Assembly: GCA_951812585.1 (NCBI GenBank)
Contig: OX638318.1
Coordinates: 958,819 to 1,022,818, forward strand
Direction of reading: 5' to 3'
DNA from: Rhodothermales bacterium
GTDB taxonomy: Bacteria > Bacteroidota > Rhodothermia > Rhodothermales > Bin80
DNA length: 64,000 nucleotides
A model generated the notes under the pieces. It was not told where the DNA came from, made no database searches, and saw only the letters and a list, made by a program, of their open reading frames with translations. Shown piece by piece: positions 34,768 to 44,287 of the stretch. Position numbers and translations under genes: made by a program. Every line of letters starts with the position of its first letter. Position 1 is the first letter of the stretch.

Positions 34768-35445
34768 CTACTGGGGGCGGAACCGGTAGATCTTCGGTCG
34801 CGCGACGCGACGCGGCGGTGTGTGCTCGTGCCTGTAGATCGCGGTACGGGTGACATGCCCTATGTATCGCCCCAATACGGTGACTTCCTCAAAAATGTCC
34901 GGCTCGATGTGGATGTCGTCATACAGCGGATTGGCCGGCTCAAGCCTGAGCCCGTTGCGGTCCATATAAATGCGCTTGAGTGAGGTCTCCCCATTGTAAA
35001 GAATCGCCCCGATGCCGCCGTTGGGGATGTCATCATCTACGAGCAGCACGTAGTCCCCGCTGTTGATGTCTGCGCCCACCATCGACTGACCCGAGACCCT
35101 CAGGGCAAAGACGCGGTCGATATTCGGAAACAGTGTCTCCAGCGTAATGGTGCCGAGATTGGCCTCTACCGCTTCCTGGAGCTGTCCCGCCTCAATGATG
35201 CCCTTGATCGGAATGGACGGCCTCATTGGTACGGAGTCAGCGAATTCGTACCCGACTCCATACTTGACAAGGACTCGCTTCTTCAGGAGCGCCTTGATGT
35301 TCTGGGTTACGCTGTTGGGAGACTTGAAACCAAACTGCTCACTGATCAGCTTGTACGTAGGCCAGTCGCCATCGTGCGTCTCCATGTACGAGCGAATAAA
35401 GGCAACGAACTCCTTCTGCTTTTCGGTAAGTCTGTTGGTGGGCAT
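34768..35445 (-). CDS. lexA: LexA-type self-cleaving repressor (S24 peptidase)
   Basis: 225 residues. An N-terminal winged helix (LTEKQKEFVAFIRSYMETHDGDWPTYKLISEQFG), then the cleavage site Ala86-Gly87 in GIIEAGQ, the catalytic Ser121 in VSGQSMVGA and Lys157 in GETSLKRIY. A ~40-residue C-terminal extension ends RPKIYRFRPQ. RecA-stimulated cleavage would release SOS genes. The helix reading KSPNSVTQNIKALLKK differs from proteobacterial LexA, so its operator is probably not the CTG-N10-CAG box, and I could not identify a palindromic site in its own upstream region. Confidence 0.9.
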   Translation of the reverse strand: MPTNRLTEKQKEFVAFIRSYMETHDGDWPTYKLISEQFGFKSPNSVTQNIKALLKKRVLVKYGVGYEFADSVPMRPSIPIKGIIEAGQLQEAVEANLGTITLETLFPNIDRVFALRVSGQSMVGADINSGDYVLLVDDDIPNGGIGAILYNGETSLKRIYMDRNGLRLEPANPLYDDIHIEPDIFEEVTVLGRYIGHVTRTAIYRHEHTPPRRVARPKIYRFRPQ

Positions 35446-35528
35446 TGCAAATACGGTTGGTTAGCGGCGTAGCAGTGGCGCGAGCACCATGCACAGGGCC
35501 GAAAAAAATCTCGCGATCGTCGGCATAA

Positions 35529-36020
35529 TCATGTGCGGCTCTGGGCATCCTCCGGCCGGGATCCGTCGGCATCGGGTGGCGATGCAGCGGCCTCCTCCAG
35601 GATGCGTACTGCGAACAGTTGCAGGCTCCAAAGCGTGCCAAGCACCCGTTCAATGCGTCCTTTCTTGTCATCCGCAAAGGGTGCCCGGATGGTTACAGCG
35701 ATGGCATCGCCGCTGGCCTCAATGTGTACATCCTGATCCTTGAAGTAGCGCTGTGCGTCGCTTCTTGTTCGCGCTCCCACTGCAGGCACCGTGCCTTCGC
35801 ACGCCGATATGTTGATCTTCGCGCTAAAACCCGCAGGCGAGACTTCCAGCGCGCCGGAAAGATGGTCATTGGCGCTGGGGTTTCCATCTACAAGCAGGCG
35901 GCCGCCGTCGCTCACTGCTTGCTGCAACGCGTTCCAGACCTCCAACTCGTGGTAGCGCCAGCTTGCGGCCGACTTGGACCACGGCATCTGAACGAAGTCT
36001 ATTTCAAGAGGCTTGGCCAT
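35529..36020 (-). CDS. Hypothetical protein
   Basis: 163 residues starting MAKPLEIDFVQMPWSKSAASWRYHELEVW. Mixed alpha/beta composition with no signal peptide or TM segment, an Asp/Lys-rich middle (RAPFADDKKGRIERVLG) and a proline/aspartate-rich tail. I do not recognise the family. Its start is two bases from the stop of the VOC gene upstream on the same strand, so the two are almost certainly co-expressed, which is the main argument that it is real. Confidence 0.6.
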   Translation of the reverse strand: MAKPLEIDFVQMPWSKSAASWRYHELEVWNALQQAVSDGGRLLVDGNPSANDHLSGALEVSPAGFSAKINISACEGTVPAVGARTRSDAQRYFKDQDVHIEASGDAIAVTIRAPFADDKKGRIERVLGTLWSLQLFAVRILEEAAASPPDADGSRPEDAQSRT

Positions 36021-36022
36021 GG

Positions 36023-36469
36023 CTATGAATCCGTGCAGGCGTCGCCATCGATGCCCGGCCGTGGAAAGAACTGATCGATCAGGATGGCATTGCCATCAGG
36101 GTCGGTAAGCATCAGGCTTCCAGGACCGTCCGGATTTGCTTTTTCGTCTACGCCGCTCAAAAGCTCCACTCCTTGCGCCTGAAGCGCCCGCTGAATGTCA
36201 CGCACATCCGTGAAATCCGCCACGCGCCAGTCCGACAGCGGATTGTCCGTGACACCTCCGGACACGTGCAGCCCTGGATTGAACGTCAGAATGTTGTTCT
36301 CGAACATGTCCTGGAACAGCCCCAAGACGGTTGTACCCTGACGGAGCATGATGTATCCGCTTCCGCCGCCCGTTACATGGAACCCCAGCCGCTCATAGAA
36401 GGCGCGCGATGCTTCCAGGTCCTTCACTGCGATGCTTACGGAAAAGGCACCAAGCCTGAGCTGTTTCAT
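36023..36469 (-). CDS. Single-domain VOC family protein
   Basis: 148 residues with one glyoxalase/bleomycin-resistance fold: [45 protein letters not shown], and the closing [20 protein letters not shown] substrate cannot be assigned. It is followed closely by the hypothetical gene at 35529-36020. Its upstream region contains a pair of CCTTCAATATG repeats (see 36509) that could be a regulator site. Confidence 0.87.
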   Translation of the reverse strand: MKQLRLGAFSVSIAVKDLEASRAFYERLGFHVTGGGSGYIMLRQGTTVLGLFQDMFENNILTFNPGLHVSGGVTDNPLSDWRVADFTDVRDIQRALQAQGVELLSGVDEKANPDGPGSLMLTDPDGNAILIDQFFPRPGIDGDACTDS

Positions 36470-36856
36470 CGTGTCGTACTGCTTGGAATCGTTTACAACG
36501 TCCGATTACCTTCAATATGAATGCCTTCAATATGCATATGTTCTACACGGTACAAGGCATACATATGTAACGATCTGGACAAGGCGGCTGCTATGGATGA
36601 CTTTTTATGGCTTTCGCACGGCACGGCGTATGCGGACGTTGAGGGTCGGCATGCTGGTATCCGGCGGCGCACTGCGTGATGCGCTGCGCTGCCAGAAAGG
36701 CCTGATCGCGCGCTTTCGCACCCGCGCTTTTCGAGGCGCGACCCGTACCTTTGCCCCGTTCCTTTGGGTAGAGCTGCTGCGCGTCGTTGCGTCTCGTGCG
36801 TGAACCTCCGCCAGCACCAAGCGTTTTGATGGCCTACTTGCCCACCCGATCTGTTT
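36470..36856. other. 387-bp intergenic stretch without a supported gene
   Basis: It lies between the VOC gene (minus) and the DUF1801 gene (plus), so it holds both promoters. The left part (36490-36570) is AT-rich with CATATG palindromes and a direct repeat. The right part has only Arg-rich open frames on both strands, none with a motif. Confidence 0.5.
36509..36534. repeat. CCTTCAATATG direct repeat upstream of the VOC gene
   Basis: CCTTCAATATG occurs at 36509-36519 and 36524-36534, i.e. with a 15-bp period, 40 bp upstream of the VOC start codon. Nearby CATATG palindromes add to an operator-like look. Regulator unknown. Confidence 0.6.
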
Positions 36857-37273
36857 GTGGCAGCGCTGAAGACCAAAAAGAATGACGCCAGCGTCTTGGC
36901 CTTCATCGAAGGCGTCAAAGACCCCGTCCAGCGGGCGGATTGCCTGACCCTTATTGCGCTTATGCAGGACATTACGCAGGCCGCTCCGGCAATGTGGGGC
37001 TCCAGCATTGTGGGCTTCGGATCGTACCACTACAAGTATGCTTCTGGTCGCGAAGGGCAGTGGTTTGTGACGGGCTTCGCGCCGCGCAAGGGCAAGCTGT
37101 CGCTCTACCTTATGGGAGGCTTATCCGATCTCCAACCTATCCTGGCACGCCTTGGCAAGCATGCGCGTGGCAAGGGATGCCTGTACATCAAGCGTCTCAG
37201 CGATGTCAACGCGGCCGTACTGCGCGAGCTTGTAACCGCTTCGGTGGCCCGGCACGCACCAGTTTCTCACTGA
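36857..37273 (+). CDS. DUF1801 (YdhG-like) domain protein
   Basis: 138 residues from a GTG start. Shows the DUF1801 pattern: VQRADCLTLIALMQDITQAAPAMWGSSIVGFGSYHYKY, then GKLSLYLMGG and a C-terminal cysteine/lysine stretch GKGCLYIKRLSDVN. The fold resembles frataxin-like/YdhG proteins; no activity is established. Stand-alone gene facing the 3' end of the lhr gene, 168 bp away. Confidence 0.88.
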   Translation: MAALKTKKNDASVLAFIEGVKDPVQRADCLTLIALMQDITQAAPAMWGSSIVGFGSYHYKYASGREGQWFVTGFAPRKGKLSLYLMGGLSDLQPILARLGKHARGKGCLYIKRLSDVNAAVLRELVTASVARHAPVSH

Positions 37274-37441
37274 GTGCACCCGCACAGTCACAAGGCTGCG
37301 CACGGATCGACGCTCCGGTATCTTTGCCGCGTCATGGCATCTGGCAGTAGCTGCATCAGACGCGCCGCGCTGCGATTCTGGGGCGTCGGGCATGGAGGCA
37401 AGACGCATGCGCCCGCGCCGCGCCTGGCTGGATGGTTTGCG

Positions 37442-40400
37442 CTAGGCCGGGGCCACAGCCCAGCGGGGGCGACGACCGGACCCTCGTCGCACGGGCGCGC
37501 CGGGTTGTCGCAGCAACCGTTTTTTGAGCGCAGCGCGGTCTGCATCGCTAGTCCGAAATGACACTTCTCCGGCTATAACCGTGGCGACGACAGTGCCCCC
37601 ACGATAGAGGATTCTGTTGGACGGGCGGGCGGGGATGCGCGCACCCGGCGTCAAGATGCCCTCGAGATTCAAGGGGTCTGCCGCACTGATGGCTATCGGC
37701 TCTCCGGCTGATGGATCCTGCCCTACGCTGCGCAAGAGCCCTACTGCTTCCGGCAATGCAAAATGCTCCCCGGGCACACCGGCCAGAAAGCGCCCGCCCC
37801 GGACCTCGCCGCGCGCCTCCAGCCGCCAGTAGATCCGCACCAGGTCGCGCCAAGGAGGCACATTTACCTCCCGCGCCAACACGCGCCTGCAAACCACGCC
37901 GTAGCGGCGCAGCAGGATGCGGGCCACCTGTTCCATCCAGTTTTCCGCTGGTTCCTCGGGACCCGACACGAGTGACCAGCGTCCCAGCGCTTCCATACCC
38001 AGGGGCGCTTTGCGATGACCACGCCGGCGAGTGTCCATCGGCGCCTGCAGCAGCCGAAGCCCTGCAAATCCATCGCTGGCAACCAGCCCCCGGCAAACAA
38101 GCTCTGCCAGCGCAGCCTCCACCTGCGTAGGAAACAGTCCCGTAGCAGCTCTGATCCTACCCATGAACGAAGCCCCGCACCGTGTCAGGACATCCCGCAC
38201 CTGCGACGCATGAGCAGAGAGTGTGGCCTCCGCTGGCGGAGCAACAAACAGCGGCGCGTGCTCCTGCAAATAGAGCGCAATGGGCATGGAGCGCACTGGC
38301 GCTGCTGCGGTGGACTTCTCTGGGGCGGATCGGCACCATCCCACACGACCCGTAAAGCACAAGGTGTCCAGCACAGCAGGCGCAAAGTCCTCCACACGCA
38401 AGGGTAGGATGTCCGCCTCCCACGCTGCAGTCGCCGCACCAAAGCCATCCACCTGCGCCACCACCTGGTGCAGTCCTTCGAGACCCGCCACCTTGTGTCC
38501 CGGTGCAGCGTGTTGCCACGCCATCAAAAAGCGTATATACTGGACCACCGGCACGGGTTGTATCGCTTCCCGGCGACGGGCAATGGTCCGGCGGTGAACT
38601 CTCGCCAACAGCCGCCGGTGGCACCACTCTACGTCTGTGGCCGTTGCCGTGAAGCGGCCCTGCAGGAGGTCGCCCGAAGCCTCGAGCGCGCCCAGGGTGC
38701 GCTGCGTTTCGGATAGCGGCAGCGCCATGACCCGAGCCACGGATGCTGCAGTAACGGGTCCACTCGTCTCCATGAAACCGCGCATGAGGGCCAGCGCAGC
38801 CTGATCCCTAGGTGCTGCGGGGACCGCAGCCGACGGCACCGGATCCAGATCCATATCCCATAGCGCCAACGCCTCATGCAGCCGCTCCGCTGGAAGCCAG
38901 ACCTGTTGTCCCGTCGCCTTGATGGAGCCTTGTACGGCGCGGTCATTGCTGACCAGCGCAGCAAAGAAGTCCGCCCAGGTCCCGTCCGCAGGCGCGGGCA
39001 GCCAGCCGGCCGTCAGCAGCACATCGTGCAGTTCGTCCGCATCGCGTGGATCGGGATGCGCCTCGGCGCACACCTTCGCTATTACCGCCTCATCCAGCAC
39101 AGCCTGCCCACCCGTGGGCGCATACGCGCGCCGGCGCTGCGCTGCCTGCGTGCGCCTTTCCTCCAAGGGGGCGTCATCCAGGAAGGCATAAGGCCTGGCC
39201 GTCAGGATCTCATGCGAAAGCGGCGAAGGCTCGGCGCTCTCGGAGGTGGCGAAGGTGATCCGACCGTGCGCCAGGTCCGTCAGGATGCTGCGGAGCCGCT
39301 CGCAGTCCATCGCGATCTGCAGGCAGTCGCTGATGGTCTGCGTGACCAGCGGATGTCGCGGCACCTCGCGATCTCCGCCGATGTTTTCCAGGCACGCCGC
39401 CGCATCGGGAAAGATGGACACCAGGATGTCCTCCGCCTGCATGCGCTGCAGGGGCGGCGGTACTTTACGGCCGCCACGTCGGCGCGGCACCGCCAGCGCA
39501 ATGTTGAGGTTCCAGCGCCAACGCGTATGGAACATCGGCGCATCCAGCACCGCCTGCACCAAGATAGCTTCCAGCGTGTGCGGCGTGAGATATGCCATGA
39601 TCTCCGCTAACGGGAAGGAGTGCTGTGGTCCCAGGGAGAGCAGCACTGCATCCTCGGTCGCCGCAGCCTGCAGCTCAAAGTTGAACTTGCGGCAGAACCG
39701 CTTGCGCAAAGCCAAGCCCCAGGCACGGTTTACGCGCGCCCCGAAGGGCGCATGCACGACCAGCTGCATACCGCCCGCGTCGTCGAAGAAACGCTCCACA
39801 ACGATGCGGTCCTGCGTCGGGAGCGTACCCAGAATCCTTGCTGACTGCCAAAGGTATTCCGCGAGCTGTTCGGCGGCCGGCGGCGGCAGGGTGTAGTGTT
39901 CGCGGAGCCACGCTGCCGTAGTCGCGCGGCGTTTGAGTTGGGGCAGCACCTGAGCACGGAGTCTGGATACTGCAGCAGACAGCACATCGCTTCGCCGCGG
40001 CGCTTCGCCAAACCAGAACGGAATGTTGGGCGGCGCACCCTTGGCATCTTCCACCCGAACCGTTCCGGACCCAATGCGCCGGATACGCCAGGACATGTTA
40101 CCCAGCTGAAAGATGTCACCCACGATGCTCTCGACAGCAAAATCTTCGTTGACCGTGCCCACGAATATGTCCTCTGGCTCCTGCACCACGCGATAATCAG
40201 CATTGTCGGGGATGGCGCCGCCCGAGGTCAGTGCCGTCAAGCGTGCGCCCCTGCGTCCCTTAATGCGATGATTGATCCCGTCACGGTGAATGAGTGCGCC
40301 GCGGCGTCCTCGCTCGGTGACAAAGCCGTGCGCGAGCATGTGGAGCACATCATCGAAGGTTTCCTGCGAGAGTGCGCGATACGGAAAAGCGCACCGTACC

Positions 40401-41683
40401 AAGGCCAAGAGCGCCTGTTCGTCCCATGGTGCTGCGGCGGTTTCCGCCACGATCTGCTGCGCCAACACATCCAGTGGGGCCGGGAGCGGTTCGACTTCTT
40501 CCAACTCACCGTCGCGCAGCGCCTTAAGCAGCGCCGCGCATTCCACGAGTTCGTCCCTCGTCGTCGGAAACAGTCGTCCCTTGCTGACGCCCCCTACGTG
40601 GTGTCCTGCGCGGCCCACGCGCTGCACAAAGGTCGCAATCGAACGCGGGGAGCCGATGAGGCAAACCAAATCCACCGCGCCGACATCTATGCCCAGCTCC
40701 AGCGACGCCGTCGCTATGACCAGCTTCAGCGTGCCCTGGCGCAAGCGCCGCTCCGCATCTTCACGCGTGGGCCGCGAAAGGCTGCCATGGTGCGCGCATA
40801 CCTGGTCCTCGCCCAGCCGCTCCGCCATATGGCGCGCCACACGCTCAGCCAGCCGCCGTCCGTTCACAAATACCAGGGTCGTACGATGCGCATGCGCCAG
40901 TGCCGCAAGGCGGTCATAGATTTCGTCCCATACCTCGTGGGCCATGACCGCATCCAGCGGCGAAGCGGGTAGCTCCAGCGCCAGGTCCACTGCACGCGCA
41001 TGCCCCAGGTCTACGGTGGCGCAGGGCGCACCGGTCAGAAACTTTGCCACAGTGCTGAGGGGTCGCTGCGTCGCTGACAGGCCGATGCGCTGCACCGGTC
41101 CCTCTGCGACATGCGCCAGACGCTCCAAGGTCAGCGTCAGATGTGCGCCGCGGCGTGAGGGCAAGACGGCATGAATCTCGTCAACGATCACCGTCCGCAC
41201 AGTGCGGAGTGTAGTGCGACTCCGCCCTGCAGTCAGCAGCAGGTACAGGGACTCCGGCGTGGTCACCAGAATATGGGGCGGCCGCCGCACCATAGATGCA
41301 CGCCTGGAAGCGCTGGTATCCCCTGTGCGGATGCCCGTCGTAATGCGGGGCGCATCCAGACCGGCGTCTTGCGCTGCCAACCGGATGCCATCCAGAGGGC
41401 GCTCCAGATTCACATGCACATCAGTGCTGAGCGCCTTCAGCGGCGAAACGTATACGATGTACGTTTCGTCGGGCAGCGACCCTTCGTCCAGCGTGCGCCG
41501 GAACAGTGTATCCAACGCAACCATGAAGGCCGCAAGGGTCTTCCCGGAGCCCGTGGGTGCGCATGCCAGCACATCGTTGCCTTCCTGTATACGCGGCCAC
41601 GCTTGCGCCTGCACCTTGGTAGCACGGCCGAAGGCCTTGCTGAACCAAGCCGCAACAACCGGATGGAAGCCGTCCAATGTCAT
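37442..41683 (-). CDS. lhr: Lhr-type large superfamily 2 DNA helicase
   Basis: 1413 residues from ATG 41683 (the GTG three bases up is equivalent). Helicase core: motif I APTGSGKT, motif II VDEIHAV, motif VI FVQRVGRAGH, then the winged-helix and Lhr-core domains, and a long C-terminal region (about 900-1413) as in full-length Lhr. Family members are 3'-5' ATP-dependent DNA/RNA-DNA helicases linked to DNA repair. The radical SAM gene lies directly upstream with three bases between, suggesting co-expression, and the YcaQ-like gene diverges beyond it. Confidence 0.95.
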   Translation of the reverse strand: MTLDGFHPVVAAWFSKAFGRATKVQAQAWPRIQEGNDVLACAPTGSGKTLAAFMVALDTLFRRTLDEGSLPDETYIVYVSPLKALSTDVHVNLERPLDGIRLAAQDAGLDAPRITTGIRTGDTSASRRASMVRRPPHILVTTPESLYLLLTAGRSRTTLRTVRTVIVDEIHAVLPSRRGAHLTLTLERLAHVAEGPVQRIGLSATQRPLSTVAKFLTGAPCATVDLGHARAVDLALELPASPLDAVMAHEVWDEIYDRLAALAHAHRTTLVFVNGRRLAERVARHMAERLGEDQVCAHHGSLSRPTREDAERRLRQGTLKLVIATASLELGIDVGAVDLVCLIGSPRSIATFVQRVGRAGHHVGGVSKGRLFPTTRDELVECAALLKALRDGELEEVEPLPAPLDVLAQQIVAETAAAPWDEQALLALVRCAFPYRALSQETFDDVLHMLAHGFVTERGRRGALIHRDGINHRIKGRRGARLTALTSGGAIPDNADYRVVQEPEDIFVGTVNEDFAVESIVGDIFQLGNMSWRIRRIGSGTVRVEDAKGAPPNIPFWFGEAPRRSDVLSAAVSRLRAQVLPQLKRRATTAAWLREHYTLPPPAAEQLAEYLWQSARILGTLPTQDRIVVERFFDDAGGMQLVVHAPFGARVNRAWGLALRKRFCRKFNFELQAAATEDAVLLSLGPQHSFPLAEIMAYLTPHTLEAILVQAVLDAPMFHTRWRWNLNIALAVPRRRGGRKVPPPLQRMQAEDILVSIFPDAAACLENIGGDREVPRHPLVTQTISDCLQIAMDCERLRSILTDLAHGRITFATSESAEPSPLSHEILTARPYAFLDDAPLEERRTQAAQRRRAYAPTGGQAVLDEAVIAKVCAEAHPDPRDADELHDVLLTAGWLPAPADGTWADFFAALVSNDRAVQGSIKATGQQVWLPAERLHEALALWDMDLDPVPSAAVPAAPRDQAALALMRGFMETSGPVTAASVARVMALPLSETQRTLGALEASGDLLQGRFTATATDVEWCHRRLLARVHRRTIARRREAIQPVPVVQYIRFLMAWQHAAPGHKVAGLEGLHQVVAQVDGFGAATAAWEADILPLRVEDFAPAVLDTLCFTGRVGWCRSAPEKSTAAAPVRSMPIALYLQEHAPLFVAPPAEATLSAHASQVRDVLTRCGASFMGRIRAATGLFPTQVEAALAELVCRGLVASDGFAGLRLLQAPMDTRRRGHRKAPLGMEALGRWSLVSGPEEPAENWMEQVARILLRRYGVVCRRVLAREVNVPPWRDLVRIYWRLEARGEVRGGRFLAGVPGEHFALPEAVGLLRSVGQDPSAGEPIAISAADPLNLEGILTPGARIPARPSNRILYRGGTVVATVIAGEVSFRTSDADRAALKKRLLRQPGAPVRRGSGRRPRWAVAPA

Positions 41684-41689
41684 CACGCG

Positions 41690-42757
41690 CTATCCAAAGA
41701 GTGTGCCCTGCTCATCCGCCAAGCGCCGAAAGTGTGCTGTAGAAAGCGGCTGCTGCGGGCGATTCAGGTCCAGCGCGTGACAGGTGCTCTTGAACAGCTT
41801 GGACAGGGTTTCGGCCCAGATGCCCTGTCCGCGCATGCGCCGACCAAATGCTGAATCGGTCAGCTTCCCCGCTCGCAGCTCCTTCAGACGCCGCAACACT
41901 TTGTCTTTGCGGTCTGGAAAGGCGTCCGAAAGCCATTCAATAAAGAGCGGCGCCACCGGTCCTGGCAGACGCAGCACGACGTATCCGGCCCAGCTTGCGC
42001 CGCGCTGCGAAGCGGACTTGAGGATGGCGGGCACTTCTTCGTCCGTCAATCCGGGAATGACGGGAGCAACCATGACGCCCACCGGCACATTTGCTTCCGC
42101 CAGCTTCTGGATCGCTTCAAGCCGACGCTGGGGTGTTGCGGTACGCGGCTCCATGCTGCGCGCCACTTCGGCGCGCAGCGTAGTGATGGATATCATGACA
42201 CGCACGAGGTTATGCTGCGCGAGCCCGCGCAAGAGATCCAGATCCCTGGTAACCAGATAGTTCTTCGTGATGATCGCTACGGGGTTGCGATGGCGCAGAA
42301 AGACCTCCAGGCAGCCGCGCGAAAGCTTGAAGGTCCGCTCGGCTGGCTGATATGGATCGGTATTACCCGCCAGGCAAACGACCTGTGGATGCCATGAGGG
42401 CTTTTGGAATGCCTTAGAAAGCAGCGTGGGCGCATCGCCTTTGACGAGGATCTTTGTTTCGAAATCAAGTCCGGCCGACCAGCCCAGATACTCATGGCTG
42501 GGCCGAGCATAGCAGTAAATGCATCCGTGCTCGCAACCCCGATACGGATTCACGCTGTAGGAGAACGGAACATCCGGCGAGTTATTCCTGGACAGTATGG
42601 ATCGCGACTTTTCGGCATAGAAGGTCGTCGGAATGTGGCGCAGTTCCTCCGCGGTCAGCTCCGCAGGATCCATCTCCACGGTGATGGGCTCAAAGCGGTT
42701 CGGTGTGTTGAAGGATGCGGCTCGTCCCTTGCGCCGCGGCATGGCCGATGTCTTCAT
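41690..42757 (-). CDS. SPL-like radical SAM protein (PA0069 family)
   Basis: 355 residues. The [4Fe-4S] motif is in YRGCEHGCIYCYARPSHEYLG (CxxxCxxC spacing). KILVKGDAPTLLSKAF and the ISITTLRAEVARSMEPRTATPQRRLEAI segment are typical of the PA0069/Rv2578c group. These are relatives of spore photoproduct lyase whose reaction is unknown. The gene is the upstream member of a two-gene unit with lhr. The C-terminal part (about 270-355) is helical and positively charged. A DNA-repair role is inferred from neighbours and relatedness only. Confidence 0.9.
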   Translation of the reverse strand: MKTSAMPRRKGRAASFNTPNRFEPITVEMDPAELTAEELRHIPTTFYAEKSRSILSRNNSPDVPFSYSVNPYRGCEHGCIYCYARPSHEYLGWSAGLDFETKILVKGDAPTLLSKAFQKPSWHPQVVCLAGNTDPYQPAERTFKLSRGCLEVFLRHRNPVAIITKNYLVTRDLDLLRGLAQHNLVRVMISITTLRAEVARSMEPRTATPQRRLEAIQKLAEANVPVGVMVAPVIPGLTDEEVPAILKSASQRGASWAGYVVLRLPGPVAPLFIEWLSDAFPDRKDKVLRRLKELRAGKLTDSAFGRRMRGQGIWAETLSKLFKSTCHALDLNRPQQPLSTAHFRRLADEQGTLFG

Positions 42758-42988
42758 GGGTGGATCTCGCCGTGCTTAGCCTAAGGATACGATTCTGAGA
42801 AGCTGCATGATTCCTGGAGTGGGTGTACGGGCATCCCGCGCGGAGTCTGCGTGTTCTCAAAAGAAACGAACACCGCACGTACGAACAGCCTGCGTTACTG
42901 CAACGATTTGCCTACTTTCGGCGCGCACCGCTACGCTGCATGCGCCGGCCCACAGCGGGCACACGTCCAGTAATGCAGCGTACACGAC

Positions 42989-42993
42989 GGAGG
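42989..42993 (+). promoter_or_regulatory. Shine-Dalgarno site fixing the ycaQ-like start
   Basis: GGAGG ends six bases before ATG 43000. Clear SD sites are scarce in this window, so it is a good argument for this start over the frame beginning at 42823. Confidence 0.75.
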
Positions 42994-42999
42994 TTGGCT

Positions 43000-44184
43000 A
43001 TGCCCCGCAAACCACTCACCATACAGCCTGAAGCGGTTACGCGCCTGTGGCTGCACCTGCAAGGATTGGACGTGCCGCACGGGCATGCGGCTTTAACACG
43101 CGAAGGCTTTGTACGCCACCTGGAGCAGACGGGCGGGCTTCAGCTTGATAGCGTCAATGCAGTGGAGCGCGCGCATTACCTAACGCTTTGGAGCCGGTTT
43201 GGAGCCTATGATCGCGCACAGCTGGATGCGTGGATCTACGGCGAGCGTCTAGCCTACGAGTACTGGGGGCATGAGGCCACCATATTGCCGATCTCGCACT
43301 TGCCACTCGGGCTTCGGCGCATGCGGCGTTTTCCGCCCGCTGAATGGAAGCGTGCGGCCTGGTGGCCGCGCTGGAACACCTCTGCCGCTTCCAAGCGGCG
43401 CGTCCTGCGCCTAATACGGAGCCACGGCCCCACAGAGCGGGCAGACATCCGTACAGGCCCTCGGGATCAGCGCAAAGAAGACAAGCAGTCGCTGATGGTT
43501 CTTTGGCACAGCGGTCGGATTGCAGTGTGCGAGCGACGACACTTCCGGCGCGTCTACGACCTCGCTCCGCGCGTGTACCCGGAAGTGGTGCCGACTAGCG
43601 GCATCGCGCTGGAGGACAGCTGGCTTATGATCGGGCTGCGCGGGAATGGCCTCGCCAGCGAAGATCATCTGGTCAACTACTGGACGGGGCCGCGGCCCAA
43701 TGCCGCGCTGCGGCGGCGCATCTTGGAACGCAACATCAGAGCCCAGCGAATCATACCGGTACAAGTACATGGGTTTGACCGGATGTTTTACGTTTTGCCT
43801 GTGCACCTGGACATGCTGGAGCGTGTGCCAGCACCGCGAGGGACTACACTGGTCTGTCCTTTTGATTCGCTCTTGTGGCAGCGGAAGCGCGCCGAAGATC
43901 TTTTGAATTTCAGCTATCGCATCGAGATTTATGTGCCGAAAGTCCGGCGCATCCACGGCTACTATGTGTGCCCCATCCTGCACAACGGGCGTCTGGTCGG
44001 CCGGCTGGACCCCAAGCTGCACCGCGCACGAAGCACCCTTGAAATCAAGCGCTTGTTCCTGGAACCGGGTGTGGTAGTAGACCCTCTGCTTCGTGCCGGA
44101 CTGCGCGACACCTTGGAGAGTCTGGCCACCTTTCTCGGTGCCGCAGATATTGAGGTCCGAGATCGCACCGTGGTGGACCTGTAG
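43000..44184 (+). CDS. YcaQ/AlkX-type DNA glycosylase (HTH_42 superfamily)
   Basis: 394 residues. The catalytic-site motif is Gln48-Leu-Asp50 in GGLQLDSVNAVERAHYLTLWSR, the Q-x-D form of YcaQ/AlkX rather than the Q-x-Q form of AlkZ. Further winged-helix repeats include YWGHEATILPISHLPL and CPFDSLLWQRKRAEDLLNFSYRIEIYVP near the end, which are strongly conserved in the family. Known members unhook interstrand crosslinks and excise bulky N7 adducts. It is divergent from the radical SAM-lhr unit, 242 bp between starts. Confidence 0.92.
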   Translation: MPRKPLTIQPEAVTRLWLHLQGLDVPHGHAALTREGFVRHLEQTGGLQLDSVNAVERAHYLTLWSRFGAYDRAQLDAWIYGERLAYEYWGHEATILPISHLPLGLRRMRRFPPAEWKRAAWWPRWNTSAASKRRVLRLIRSHGPTERADIRTGPRDQRKEDKQSLMVLWHSGRIAVCERRHFRRVYDLAPRVYPEVVPTSGIALEDSWLMIGLRGNGLASEDHLVNYWTGPRPNAALRRRILERNIRAQRIIPVQVHGFDRMFYVLPVHLDMLERVPAPRGTTLVCPFDSLLWQRKRAEDLLNFSYRIEIYVPKVRRIHGYYVCPILHNGRLVGRLDPKLHRARSTLEIKRLFLEPGVVVDPLLRAGLRDTLESLATFLGAADIEVRDRTVVDL

Positions 44185-44287
44185 CCGGACGCGCACGGCA
44201 AGCCTGCGGCCCCAGCGTATGGCCGCGAAGCACGCATTACTACAGGCATTCGTTGTACTTTAAAAGTGTGTAAAGCACCCGATCTGT

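Noticed and set aside
35446-35528. SOS box upstream of lexA
   Set aside because: No CTG-N10-CAG, GAAC-N4-GTTC or other palindrome found. The lineage may use a different, unknown box.
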